A stretch of DNA of 64,000 nucleotides from an uncultured Schlesneria sp. (GTDB lineage Bacteria > Planctomycetota > Planctomycetia > Planctomycetales > Planctomycetaceae): contig CAIMFH010000122.1 of NCBI GenBank assembly GCA_903840265.1, positions 18,399 through 82,398 of the forward strand, in the 5' to 3' direction. The position numbers and the translations under genes were made by a program. The notes below the pieces were generated by a model. That model was not told the DNA's origin. It was given only the letters and a program-made list of their open reading frames with translations, and searched no databases. How positions within the stretch are numbered: the first letter of the stretch is position 1; each line of letters begins with the position of its first letter. Below are positions 27,430 to 35,125 of this stretch, one piece after another.

Positions 27430-27955
27430 GCGCGCCCGCGACTTCCGGGACCACGGTTTCGTTGACGGAACGATAGCCGAAGGTGGCGGCGACTTTACCG
27501 GACTGAACGACGATTGCGGTGACGTGGGCGTCGGTGTTGACGGCCCATCCATCGGGGCTCATTTTCGCACTGGGGTAGACGACCAGAGGATTCGACGTGA
27601 ACTGCAGCGACATCTGGGCTTTGGGCAAATACTCCTTGGTTTTGTCTGCGTCATCCGTGAGGAAGACGGTCACCATCTGTGATTCGTTGCCAACGTCTTT
27701 GACGGACTTTTCGAGTTCCTTCAGGAATCGCGAGATCGGTCGATCGAATCGTTCGTGGGGAACGAACACGTAGACCGTGGGCTTTGCGCCTCGTTCGGCG
27801 GCGTAGTCGACTTCTTTCCCCGCTTGGTCTCCCGTGACGGCGAAGACTTTCAAAGCCGAGACTTCCGTTCCGACCTTTGGGCCTGAATCTACGTCGGCAT
27901 GAGCAGTCTGCTGGGCAGCTACCGTGACGATGAGTGCAGCGGCTAAGAATCGCAT
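27407..27955 (-). CDS. Secreted thioredoxin-fold (redoxin-like) protein
   Basis: 182 residues from ATG 27955 (AAAGGG 7 nt upstream). Signal peptide MRFLAAALIVTVAAQQTAHA. The mature protein begins with KVGTEVSALKVFAVTGDQAGK, like the SAL.V....G...GK entry of redoxin/AhpC folds, then has the strand TVYVFVPHERFDRPISRFLK where a redoxin would have its CxxC or peroxidatic Cys. No cysteine is present at that site, so a redox role is doubtful. Later strands (VTVFLTDD, NPLVVYPSAKMSPDGWAVN, HVTAIVVQSGKVAATFGY) complete a thioredoxin-like fold. Members of this group are common in planctomycetes and uncharacterised. Downstream of the small membrane protein, 53 nt apart, probably one operon. Confidence 0.7.
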   Translation of the reverse strand: MRFLAAALIVTVAAQQTAHADVDSGPKVGTEVSALKVFAVTGDQAGKEVDYAAERGAKPTVYVFVPHERFDRPISRFLKELEKSVKDVGNESQMVTVFLTDDADKTKEYLPKAQMSLQFTSNPLVVYPSAKMSPDGWAVNTDAHVTAIVVQSGKVAATFGYRSVNETVVPEVAGALKKSIGK

Positions 27956-28008
27956 CTGTGTTCCCTTTTGAAGAGCCAGCAACGATAGGTCCAAGAAGAT
28001 CGAACGGG

Positions 28009-28239
28009 TTAGTCGAGACCTCTGGATTTCTGTTTGAGTGCCGGCCAGTCGCTAAGCGCCACGATGAACAGCACAATGACAATGCCGAATGGGAGCAGAG
28101 TCAGCAAGGATAACGCGGGAGGCAAGCCCGCTTTGGTGCAGATCGTCCAGAGCGGCCAAATGAAGACGCCCACCATTAATACCAGCGTGAACAGGACCAG
28201 AATTAATTCCATTGGTCCGATAGAAAACATGGCCAGCAT
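28009..28239 (-). CDS. Small membrane protein (76 residues)
   Basis: A short ORF with ATG 28239 and AGGAG just upstream. Two predicted membrane helices, LILVLFTLVLMVGVFIWPLW and SLLTLLPFGIVIVLFIVAL, are separated by a Cys-containing loop (TICTKAGLPPA), with a basic C-terminal tail. No family is recognised with certainty; it resembles phospholipase_D-nuclease-N-type (PLDN) or other two-helix envelope peptides. It heads the transcript that continues into the thioredoxin-fold gene. Confidence 0.6.
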   Translation of the reverse strand: MLAMFSIGPMELILVLFTLVLMVGVFIWPLWTICTKAGLPPALSLLTLLPFGIVIVLFIVALSDWPALKQKSRGLD

Positions 28240-28300
28240 TGCTGAGTCTCCTGAATTCGGTAGTACTCAAACACAAGCGGTTCGATTCGCGACGAACAAA

Positions 28301-28338
28301 CACGACCGCCCCGGTCGTGCAAAGCCAAACCGGGGCGG
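28301..28338 (-). promoter_or_regulatory. Two mutually exclusive hairpins between ALDH and the small membrane gene
   Basis: Hairpin A: CACGACC (28301-28307), GCCCC, GGTCGTG (28313-28319). Hairpin B: CCGCCCCGG (28306-28314) and CCGGGGCGG (28330-28338). They share 28306-28314, so only one can form at a time. The segment lies 62 nt downstream of the ALDH stop and about 60 nt upstream of the 28239 start. It may be a terminator with an alternative fold or a leader switch; there is no long T-tract. Confidence 0.4.
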
Positions 28339-28400
28339 GATCATGCATTCTGAAGACCCAATCTCTTGGCGAGATTGGCGACGTCAAGCTCTGACAAAAA

Positions 28401-29873
28401 CTAGCCGAGCTTGACCGTGACGGTCTTGGTTTCGGTGTAGAGTTCCAGTGCCGCTTCTCCGTTTTCACGGCCGTGGCCGGACATCTTGAAGCCGCCGAAG
28501 GGTGTGGTGGCGTCGACGATGTGGTAGCAGTTGACCCAGACCGTTCCAGCCTTCACGCCCTTGGCGTAGAGGTGAGCCTTGTCGATGTCTTTGGTCCAGA
28601 TCGCGGCGGCCAGGCCGTAGTTGGTGCGGTTGGCTCGATCGAGGACTTCGTCGAAGCTCTTGAACGGCAGGACGCTGACCACCGGGCCGAAGATTTCGTC
28701 CTTGGCAATCGCCATGTCGTCTTTAACGCCATCGAAGATTGTCGGATTGACGAAGAAACCTTTGTCGCCCACTCGTTCGCCTCCGGTGACCAGCTTGGCC
28801 CCTTGCTTCTTGCCAAGTTCGACATAGCCCAGGATCTTATCCATCTGTTCCTGCGAGACCTGTGGTCCCTGCTCGGTGTTGGCGTCGAGCGGGTTGCCGA
28901 CGCGGCGCTGCTTGGCTTTCGCGGCGAGCTTGCTGACGAATTCGTCGCGGATCTTTTCTTCGACGAACAGGCGGCTGCCGGCGGTGCAGCATTGTCCGCC
29001 GTGGAAGTAGATCGCGTGAAATGCACCGGCGACGGCATCGTCGATATTCGCGTCAGCGAACACGACGTTGGGGCTCTTGCCACCCAGTTCGTAGCTGGTG
29101 CGCTTCAGCGTTTCGGAAGTGGCTCGTTGAATGATCTTGGCCGTGTCGACGTGACCCGTGAAAGCGATCTTGTCAATCTCGGGATGCGTGCACATGGCCG
29201 CACCGGCCGTTTCACCGAAGCCGTTGATGACGTTGAACACACCGGCGGGGAAGCCCGCTTCCATAGCCAGTTCGGCGATGCGCAGAGCGGTCAGCGGCGT
29301 CTGTTCGGCCGGCTTCATGATGACCGTGTTACCACAGGCCAACGCTGGACCCAATTTCCAGGAGAGCATCAGCAGTGGAAAGTTCCACGGGATGATCTGA
29401 CCGACCACGCCAACCGGCTGACGCAGCGTGTATGACAGGAAATTGCCGCGAACGGGAACGGTTCGGCCTTCGATCTTGTCGGCCCAGCCCGCGTAATATC
29501 GCAGCGTGTTGACGACGCCTTGCAGATCGCCGATGGAATCGGTGATTGTCTTGCCGCAGTTTAGCGATTCCAATTCGGCGAGTTCACGCGAATCGCGTTG
29601 GATGAGTTCGGCCAGCTTGAACAGCAGGTTTCCGCGATCGGCAGCGTCCATCTTGGCCCAGGGGCCTGTTTCCAGCGCCTTGCGAGCGGCCTTGGCAGCC
29701 AGATCGACATCCGCTGCGGTGCCAGCCGCGACTTCGGCGATCACATCGCCCGTGGCGGGATCGTAGGCCTCGAAAGTCCCCCCTTCGACGGGCTGAACCC
29801 ATTCATTGTTAATGAACAGCTTGGTCAGGCAGACAGCAGGCTTGGACGGCTTGGCAACAACAGCTTGAGACAT
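28401..29873 (-). CDS. NAD(P)-dependent aldehyde dehydrogenase
   Basis: 490 residues, full ALDH length. It oxidises an aldehyde to a carboxylate using NAD(P)+. Seen: [20 protein letters not shown] (cofactor entry), [11 protein letters not shown], the catalytic Glu in [12 protein letters not shown] near residue 270, the catalytic Cys in [10 protein letters not shown] near residue 302, and [10 protein letters not shown] plus [15 protein letters not shown] near the C-terminus. This pattern fits ALDH1/2-like or betaine-aldehyde-type enzymes; the substrate is not predictable. ATG 29873 with AGGAA about 10 nt upstream. It is a stand-alone minus-strand gene. Confidence 0.95.
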   Translation of the reverse strand: MSQAVVAKPSKPAVCLTKLFINNEWVQPVEGGTFEAYDPATGDVIAEVAAGTAADVDLAAKAARKALETGPWAKMDAADRGNLLFKLAELIQRDSRELAELESLNCGKTITDSIGDLQGVVNTLRYYAGWADKIEGRTVPVRGNFLSYTLRQPVGVVGQIIPWNFPLLMLSWKLGPALACGNTVIMKPAEQTPLTALRIAELAMEAGFPAGVFNVINGFGETAGAAMCTHPEIDKIAFTGHVDTAKIIQRATSETLKRTSYELGGKSPNVVFADANIDDAVAGAFHAIYFHGGQCCTAGSRLFVEEKIRDEFVSKLAAKAKQRRVGNPLDANTEQGPQVSQEQMDKILGYVELGKKQGAKLVTGGERVGDKGFFVNPTIFDGVKDDMAIAKDEIFGPVVSVLPFKSFDEVLDRANRTNYGLAAAIWTKDIDKAHLYAKGVKAGTVWVNCYHIVDATTPFGGFKMSGHGRENGEAALELYTETKTVTVKLG

Positions 29874-30160
29874 CGTGGCGAGTTCCTGGGAGGGCGGGGG
29901 CTCTGAAGTAAAACACGTGTACTTGACCGACGTTACTTACGACCTGTGGACCAAATCGAGCTGCAAGGATGTTCAATTCTTTTGAAGCGGGCTGATCGTG
30001 ATGAGCGGCAAAAACGACAGGGACCGCCTGAGAAAAAGGGAGCGGTCCATGAAGTAAACCTTCCACTGACGGTGGCGAAATCGAGGTGCTTCGGGAACCA
30101 CCGGATTATGTCAATTCGCGGTGGCAACCTCAACTACGAAGGAAATCGGCGAGGGTGCAG

Positions 30161-30667
30161 TCAGGAAGTGGGAGCTTGGTGCGGACGATGATGCCAGCGG
30201 ATCAGGTACGCCAGATAGACCACGATCAGAACGTTCGCTACGAAGGTACAGACCTTCAGAACAGTGACATGCAGGATGATTTCATAGATCTCGAAGGGGA
30301 TATAGAGTACTCCACTGACGAGGCCCAGCCATTTCGCCCAGGCCTTCCCGTGCCACAAACCGTAACCTTCGACCCCTCGAAGGGCGGCATCGGCAAATGC
30401 GATGGCGGCCAGAGCCCAGAGCCGGGCGTCGGTCAGTTGCCGACTGGCTGCGATGAAGATTTTGGGGTACTTGCTGGCGGGGTTCAGGTGCAGGTGCTTG
30501 ACCAGTTGAACGGCCACCGCCTCGACATCGTGATGGATCAGCGACAGTAGGCCGAAGCCTGTCGCCAGAATCAGGACGGCTTTGGCCCCTTCGAAAATCG
30601 CGATGCTGCGAAGTCCGCGCACCTCACCTGGTTCTAATGATTCTGTCATGCCGGTTTCTGTATCCAT
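30161..30667 (-). CDS. DUF2127 family membrane protein
   Basis: 168 residues from ATG 30667; a GTG at 30721 would add 18 residues, and neither site has a clear ribosome-binding sequence. The family is seen in GLRSIAIFEGAKAVLILATG (first helix), then a hydrophilic segment, LWALAAIAFADAALRGVEGY and GLWHGKAWAKWLGLVSGVLY, IPFEIYEIILHVTVLKV, and a final helix FVANVLIVVYLAYLIRWHH. About four membrane helices. DUF2127 proteins are uncharacterised inner-membrane proteins; no role is assigned. Isolated gene. Confidence 0.85.
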   Translation of the reverse strand: MDTETGMTESLEPGEVRGLRSIAIFEGAKAVLILATGFGLLSLIHHDVEAVAVQLVKHLHLNPASKYPKIFIAASRQLTDARLWALAAIAFADAALRGVEGYGLWHGKAWAKWLGLVSGVLYIPFEIYEIILHVTVLKVCTFVANVLIVVYLAYLIRWHHRPHQAPTS

Positions 30668-30721
30668 GATCGCAATATGAAGTGTCGCTTGGCGGGTCAA
30701 ACCCGGCAGTAGATCAATCAC

Positions 30722-31051
30722 TTACCAATCAGTTGCTCGCTCGCGTCGCGGTTGGTCGGAATAGTAACTCGACGCCAACCTTCCGTCGCCTGAGGAGTCG
30801 ACGTTTTTCCGAACACGACCGCGTTCGTATGCGACTCAATCGCCCTTAATTCGACTGTACGAGAACAGACCACTTGGAACCTTCAGCGACCAACTCAAAC
30901 CGCGTCTAAGGGCCGTTTTGGGTGCCAAATGACCACGGATTAACCGAGATCAGGTATTTATTGAGGTTCTCAGGCCAGTCGTCACGGTTGGCATGGCGTT
31001 TTCTTGGCCGGGAGTTGGGATGCGAGTGAACTTCAGTTTTGGAGCAATGGA
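30722..31051. other. Intergenic region before the Fis-like gene
   Basis: About 330 nt between the divergent DUF2127 and Fis-like genes. I see no gene, long palindrome or recognisable promoter motif beyond what two divergent genes need. Confidence 0.5.
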
Positions 31052-31459
31052 ATGTCTGATTTTACGACGCCAGACTTGGCCAACATTGACCATCAGGAAT
31101 CAAGCATCGAAGAGCGAGTGTCGGAACTGCTCGCCGAGGGAAATCAGGACATCTTCCGAATCGTGATCGAGCCTGTGGAACGAGAAGTCGTCCGCATGGT
31201 GGTCGAGCACTGCAAAGGAAACTACGTCCACGCCAGCCGCATTCTGGGGATCAGCCGGATGACGCTGCGGAAAAAGCTGGGCGTGACGCGGCCTTGGGGT
31301 AAGCGTGCCATGATGACCGAAGAGTCATCACCCCGAGAAAACGAACGAGACATGAATCCGATGCAGAAGAATTCCAACCGTCAGGCGGGTCATGACGACA
31401 ATGAACTCAACGAAGCTCGCCGCAGCTTTGCTGGGGTTGCCCCGTTCGATTTGGTGTAA
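31052..31459 (+). CDS. Fis-type DNA-binding protein
   Basis: 135 residues from ATG 31052 (GGAG 7-8 nt upstream). Residues ~45-82 are a Fis/NtrC-C-terminal helix-turn-helix (HTH_8): REVVRMVVEHCKGNYVHAS followed by RILGISRMTLRKKLG, the classic HCKGN....A..LGI.R.TLRKKL pattern. There is no AAA+ or receiver domain, so it is a free-standing Fis-like nucleoid or local transcription factor rather than a sigma-54 activator. The last ~50 residues are charged and likely disordered. It has no operon partner, so targets are not suggested by context. Confidence 0.88.
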   Translation: MSDFTTPDLANIDHQESSIEERVSELLAEGNQDIFRIVIEPVEREVVRMVVEHCKGNYVHASRILGISRMTLRKKLGVTRPWGKRAMMTEESSPRENERDMNPMQKNSNRQAGHDDNELNEARRSFAGVAPFDLV

Positions 31460-31568
31460 ACTAACGACGTACCGTTTTCGACTCGTCCTGACGGGTTGGA
31501 TTCCAAATACGGTTTGTGGAATCGAAACCCGATGGGACAGGGTCGATGACGGTCTGAGCGTTATGGAC

Positions 31569-31646
31569 GAACCCGCAGGCCGCTAGTGCGGTGGCAGCCT
31601 GCGACCAGAGCGCACTACTTGTCCCAAGAGGCTAAGCAGTGGCACT
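31569..31646. repeat. Candidate dispersed intergenic element
   Basis: The segment contains a 7-bp stem CGCAGGC (31574-31580) / GCCTGCG (31597-31603) and an AGTGC/GCACT pair, ending near CAGTGGCACT. I recall nearly the same wording between genes in other planctomycete genomes, so it may be a repeated element. It also sits between convergent genes and could serve as a terminator. Confidence 0.4.
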
Positions 31647-31661
31647 ACAATGGTGTTGTTG

Positions 31662-32915
31662 CTATTGGGCCTTCACGTCATAGCAGTACAGTAGATCCTG
31701 ATCGCGCAGGTACAACTTGCCGTTGCTGACAACAGGGTGAGTCCAGATGCGGCCGCGGGGATTGCGGCGTGATGTCTGGGGTGCCATCTTGAAGCGGCTG
31801 TGCTCGTTCCACCCGTTAGGCGATGCCTCGACCAGTGCGACTTCGCCGTTCCCTTCGTCGATGCAGTACAGCATCCCGTCGGCACACGTGACGCAGCCCT
31901 TGCCGAGTGCGCCGCGTTCATTCCATTTCACTTCGCCTGTCTTGAAGTTCAGGCACATCCACCCCACACCGTCTGAGTGGCCATACACGTAGTCACCCAA
32001 GAGCAGCACTCCACCGTGATGGTTCTTCATGTTCTTATTGAAGTAGACTTCGTGAGACTTGTTGTCTTTGTCGATTTCGATCAAGGAGCAACCAACGCCA
32101 TAACCTGATGTCACAAAGATGTTGTTGTCTTTGACAATCGGGGTTGGAATGACAGCGGTCTTCCCTGGCCAGTCCGCTGTCCACAGAACCTTTCCATCCT
32201 CAGGTGATACTGCCGCGAGGATCTCAGTGAATAGCTGAACGTACTGGGCCTGTCCGTTGATCTTCGCAGGAATGATTGACGCGTATTGAGCTCCCGCCGT
32301 GAGATCTGTCGAACGCCACAGCACTTTGCCATCGTCTTTGTTGAAGGCAACAATCGCCCCCTGGTCGCCACCGGGTGTGCAGACGACTCGAGGGCCATCG
32401 ACCAGCACCGACTCGCAATAGCCCCAGTTTGGTGCTTTGCCTCCGAGGTCCCCCATGGACGCCGTCCACAGTTGTTTGCCATCTTCTGTCTGCGCGCAGA
32501 TCAAGTCGCCGGTCCCACCCATGGCATACACACATGCGCCATCAACTGTGGGAGTTCCACGAGGTCCGTTACCCCAGCCATTGCCCAGAGTCGGTCCGAC
32601 TTTCGTCTTCCACTTCTGTTCGCCGGTGTTCGCGTCCAGACAGATCAGGTATTCGCTATCTTGATCGTCATCGTTAATCGCCCCCATCGTGAAGAGCTTG
32701 CCATCGACGATCGAGAAGCCGGAATAACCCAAGCCCACGTTCTCATTGAGCCAGACTCGTTTGGGACCGTCCGCCGGCCACGTCTTGAGCAAACCTATCT
32801 CTTGCGAGACATCACTATGATCGGGACCACGCCATTGAGGCCAGTCACCGGCAGAGGCGCCGCCTACGGCAGCCGCGAGGGCACAAACAATCAGCGACAG
32901 TCGTCGGTTCATCAT
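31662..32915 (-). CDS. Secreted PQQ-type beta-propeller protein (BamB-like)
   Basis: 417 residues from ATG 32915, with AGGAG 8 nt upstream; GTG at 32918 and ATG at 32912 are alternatives. Signal peptide LSLIVCALAAAVGGASAG, then DWPQWRGPDHSD, the hallmark start of planctomycete PQQ-like propellers. Repeated blades carry (Y/V)xLDAxTGxxxWK-type words, e.g. YLICLDANTGEQKWKTKVG, IVAFNKDDGKVLWRSTDLT, LAAVSPEDGKVLWTADWPG. Such eight-bladed propellers act as scaffolds or dehydrogenase-like proteins; there are no evident PQQ-dehydrogenase catalytic residues, so a binding role is more likely. Single gene. Confidence 0.88.
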   Translation of the reverse strand: MMNRRLSLIVCALAAAVGGASAGDWPQWRGPDHSDVSQEIGLLKTWPADGPKRVWLNENVGLGYSGFSIVDGKLFTMGAINDDDQDSEYLICLDANTGEQKWKTKVGPTLGNGWGNGPRGTPTVDGACVYAMGGTGDLICAQTEDGKQLWTASMGDLGGKAPNWGYCESVLVDGPRVVCTPGGDQGAIVAFNKDDGKVLWRSTDLTAGAQYASIIPAKINGQAQYVQLFTEILAAVSPEDGKVLWTADWPGKTAVIPTPIVKDNNIFVTSGYGVGCSLIEIDKDNKSHEVYFNKNMKNHHGGVLLLGDYVYGHSDGVGWMCLNFKTGEVKWNERGALGKGCVTCADGMLYCIDEGNGEVALVEASPNGWNEHSRFKMAPQTSRRNPRGRIWTHPVVSNGKLYLRDQDLLYCYDVKAQ

Positions 32916-33095
32916 CACCTATTCTCCTGATCAATCTTCAACCCCGAATCCGCTCCGAGTGCCCGCACTTTAGCAACAAAGCGGGTTCGGTTCACCTCGC
33001 ACAGACTCTGAAATTCAGGTGAACTTCGGCAACTCGACGCGGCAGGAACGCGTCGTCGCGATTGATCCCGCGTGAAAACCCTCGATAATCCTCGT

Positions 33096-33767
33096 ATGAA
33101 TTACTTTACGCATGCGATCCATTATCTCGATCGCCCTTATTTTGCAGCGGGAACTGCTGTTCCTGACTGGCTGTCTGTCGCCGATCGCCGGATCCGATTG
33201 CGGCCCCGTCAACTGGAACCGTGGTTCGATTCGACGGATCCCATTCAGGCGGAAATCGCCGCCGGAGCGGCTCGGCACCTGCATGACGACGGCTGGTTTC
33301 ATGCGACGCGCGGCTTTGCTGAGGTGACCAACGAGTTGACGCTGCTATTCCGCAATTCGTTGGGAGCGGATGACAAATATCACTGCGGATTCCTCGGACA
33401 TGTCGGCATGGAACTGCTGCTGGATTCGATCCTGATCGAGCAGCATCCGGAGAAGATCGACCGGTATTACGATCTGCTGGCCGAGATCAATCCCGCCGAA
33501 ATTCAAATGGCCGTCAACCGGATGGCGAAGGAGCCGACTGACAAACTGGCCTGGTTTATCGGACTTTTCCGGCAAAAGCAGTTTCTGCGAGACTATTCTG
33601 ACGATGAACGCCTGCTGCTTCGCTTGAATCAGGTTCTACAGCGAGTCAAACTGTCGCCGCTTCCGATCGAAGCTCGGGCCCTGCTGTCGACGGCTCGAGA
33701 CATCGTGCGAAAGCGGGCCGATGATCTGCTACCCGCCGAACACTTCTCGGCCATCGCGTCCGGCTGA
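33096..33767 (+). CDS. Uncharacterised helical protein, AcpH-like in length and opening
   Basis: 223 residues from ATG 33096. The start MNYFTHAIHYLDRPYFAAGT then AVPDWL recalls the MN(F/Y)..H....D....AG...PD opening of acyl-carrier-protein phosphodiesterase (AcpH)/HD-like helical proteins, and histidines follow in ARHLHDDGWFHATRGF and GFLGHVGMELLLDS. These H/D residues could bind metal. The resemblance is weak, so I only suggest a metal-dependent hydrolase. It is 57 nt upstream of the sugar isomerase on the same strand, probably one operon. Confidence 0.65.
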   Translation: MNYFTHAIHYLDRPYFAAGTAVPDWLSVADRRIRLRPRQLEPWFDSTDPIQAEIAAGAARHLHDDGWFHATRGFAEVTNELTLLFRNSLGADDKYHCGFLGHVGMELLLDSILIEQHPEKIDRYYDLLAEINPAEIQMAVNRMAKEPTDKLAWFIGLFRQKQFLRDYSDDERLLLRLNQVLQRVKLSPLPIEARALLSTARDIVRKRADDLLPAEHFSAIASG

Positions 33768-33824
33768 CGACGTCCAATTGACTGATCCGGCACCACCAGC
33801 GCACACCACCTTGAGGAATCACCA

Positions 33825-34667
33825 ATGAAGTTCGGCCTGAACATGCTCCTCTGGACATCTGATGTCACCGAAGAGCACTACCCTCTGTTGGAGCAGATCA
33901 AGTCCTGGGGCTACGATGGGGTGGAGTTGCCAGTCTTCGAATTGGAGAAATCCAAATTCACCAAGCTCGGTAAAAAACTGGATTCGATCGGCCTGGGTCG
34001 AACAGCCGTGACCGTCTGCAGCGATGCCGAGAACCCCATTTCGCCCAAAGCGAGTATCCGGAAGGCGGCATTGTCGCGATTGAAGAAGGTGATCGACATG
34101 TGCGCCGCCAGCGGCGTGACGCATTTGTGCGGCCCGATTCACTCGGCCCTGGGAACATTTAGCGGTTCCGGCCCAACCGAAAGCGAATGGAAGTGGGGTC
34201 TGGAGACGCTGACGAAGGCGGCTGATCATGCTCAGGCCAACGATGTCACGCTGGTGGTCGAGTATCTGAATCGCTTCGAATGCTATTTCTTGACCAGCGC
34301 CGCTGACGATGCGAAGTTTTGTCGCGAAGCCAATCATCCCAACCTGAAGATGATGTACGACACGTTCCACGCGAATATTGAAGAGAAAAACCTGGCCGCG
34401 GCGATGCAGTCGTGCTGGGATCAGGTCGTTCACGTTCACATCTCGGAAAACGATCGGTCCACCCCCGGCGAAGGCCATGTCGATTGGGAAACCACGTTCC
34501 AGATGCTTAAGACCCTGAAGTACGACGGCTGGCTGACCGTCGAAGCGTTTGGATTGGCGTTGCCGGCCTTGGCCGCCGCAACGAAGATCTGGCGACGCAT
34601 GTATCCGAGCGAAGAATATCTGGCTCAACATGCCCTGGCGTTTATGAAACGGATGATGGCCAGTTGA
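33825..34667 (+). CDS. Sugar phosphate isomerase/epimerase (AP-endonuclease-2 TIM barrel)
   Basis: 280 residues, normal for the family. The barrel shows MKFGLNMLLWTSDVTEEHYP at the start, GYDGVELPVF on strand 2, LVVEYLNRFECYF with the first metal Glu, MMYDTFHANIEE with metal Asp and His, VVHVHISENDRSTPGEGHVDW and GWLTVEAFG with the last metal Glu. This Glu-Asp-His-Glu set and the SENDR.TPG.GH loop are those of D-tagatose/D-psicose 3-epimerases, so keto-sugar epimerisation is the best guess. Start ATG 33825 with GAGG nearby. It follows the 33096 gene. Confidence 0.9.
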   Translation: MKFGLNMLLWTSDVTEEHYPLLEQIKSWGYDGVELPVFELEKSKFTKLGKKLDSIGLGRTAVTVCSDAENPISPKASIRKAALSRLKKVIDMCAASGVTHLCGPIHSALGTFSGSGPTESEWKWGLETLTKAADHAQANDVTLVVEYLNRFECYFLTSAADDAKFCREANHPNLKMMYDTFHANIEEKNLAAAMQSCWDQVVHVHISENDRSTPGEGHVDWETTFQMLKTLKYDGWLTVEAFGLALPALAAATKIWRRMYPSEEYLAQHALAFMKRMMAS

Positions 34668-34727
34668 AATCAGGCCGTCCGCTAAAGAATCTCCCAGGAC
34701 CATCGCCACTATCACAATGCGGTGAGT

Positions 34728-34811
34728 GTGGCACGCCATGAGTCTTCGAAGGGCGTGGGATTTCGGCTTCAATCATGACCACGCCCTTCGCAAAGCCTCA
34801 GAGCGTGCCAC
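34728..34811. repeat. Large imperfect hairpin upstream of the tRNA
   Basis: Outer arms GTGGCACGC (34728-34736) and GCGTGCCAC (34803-34811) flank inner arms CGAAGGGCGTGG (34747-34758) and CCACGCCCTTCG (34779-34790), a 12-bp perfect match. It follows the isomerase gene by 60 nt and may terminate it, but its size suggests a palindromic repeat element or structured RNA. Confidence 0.5.
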
Positions 34812-34942
34812 CCCAATTGAAAAAAGCGATTGCCCTCAGGAATCGCGGCCGTTGGCTTGTCCAATTGCCGGAAAACGCTAAACTCCCTGCTCGACGCATT
34901 CAGGTCGAAATACGCCCCCGTCGTCACTGACGGGGTGGGTGT

Positions 34943-35016
34943 GGCAAGGTAGCTCAGTCGGTTAGAGCACAGGCTTCATAAGCCTGGGGTCGCGGGTTCG
35001 AGTCCCGCCCTTGCTA
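34943..35016 (+). tRNA. tRNA-Met (anticodon CAT, elongator type)
   Basis: A 74-nt cloverleaf. Acceptor GGCAAGG (34943-34949) pairs with CCTTGCT (35009-35015); the D-arm lies in GCTCAGTCGGTTAGAGC; the anticodon stem CAGGC/GCCTG surrounds a 7-nt loop with CAT at 34977-34979; the T-arm is GCGGG TTCGAGT CCCGC; the discriminator is A. No CCA is encoded. The sequence is close to bacterial elongator tRNA-Met and lacks the three G-C pairs of an initiator anticodon stem. A CAT tRNA modified to lysidine (Ile2) cannot be fully excluded. Confidence 0.95.
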
Positions 35017-35020
35017 CTTA

Positions 35021-35049
35021 AGAAAACCCCTCATTGTGAGGGGTTTTCT
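35021..35049. terminator. Bidirectional terminator after tRNA-Met
   Basis: AGAAAACCCCTCA, TTG and TGAGGGGTTTTCT form a perfect 13-bp stem with a 3-nt loop, with A-rich left and T-rich right flanks. It ends the tRNA transcript and can also end the convergent minus-strand gene at 35126. Confidence 0.85.
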
Positions 35050-35125
35050 CCGTTCTTTGGCCAAGCGTAACAAGCTTTGGGATGCCACGGTTTTTGACGG
35101 CCTACCTTAACGAGGCGTCGGCGAG

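Noticed and set aside
33819..34772. 317-residue minus-strand frame opposite the sugar isomerase
   Set aside because: Shadow of a TIM-barrel gene with its metal residues intact; composition unlike a protein.
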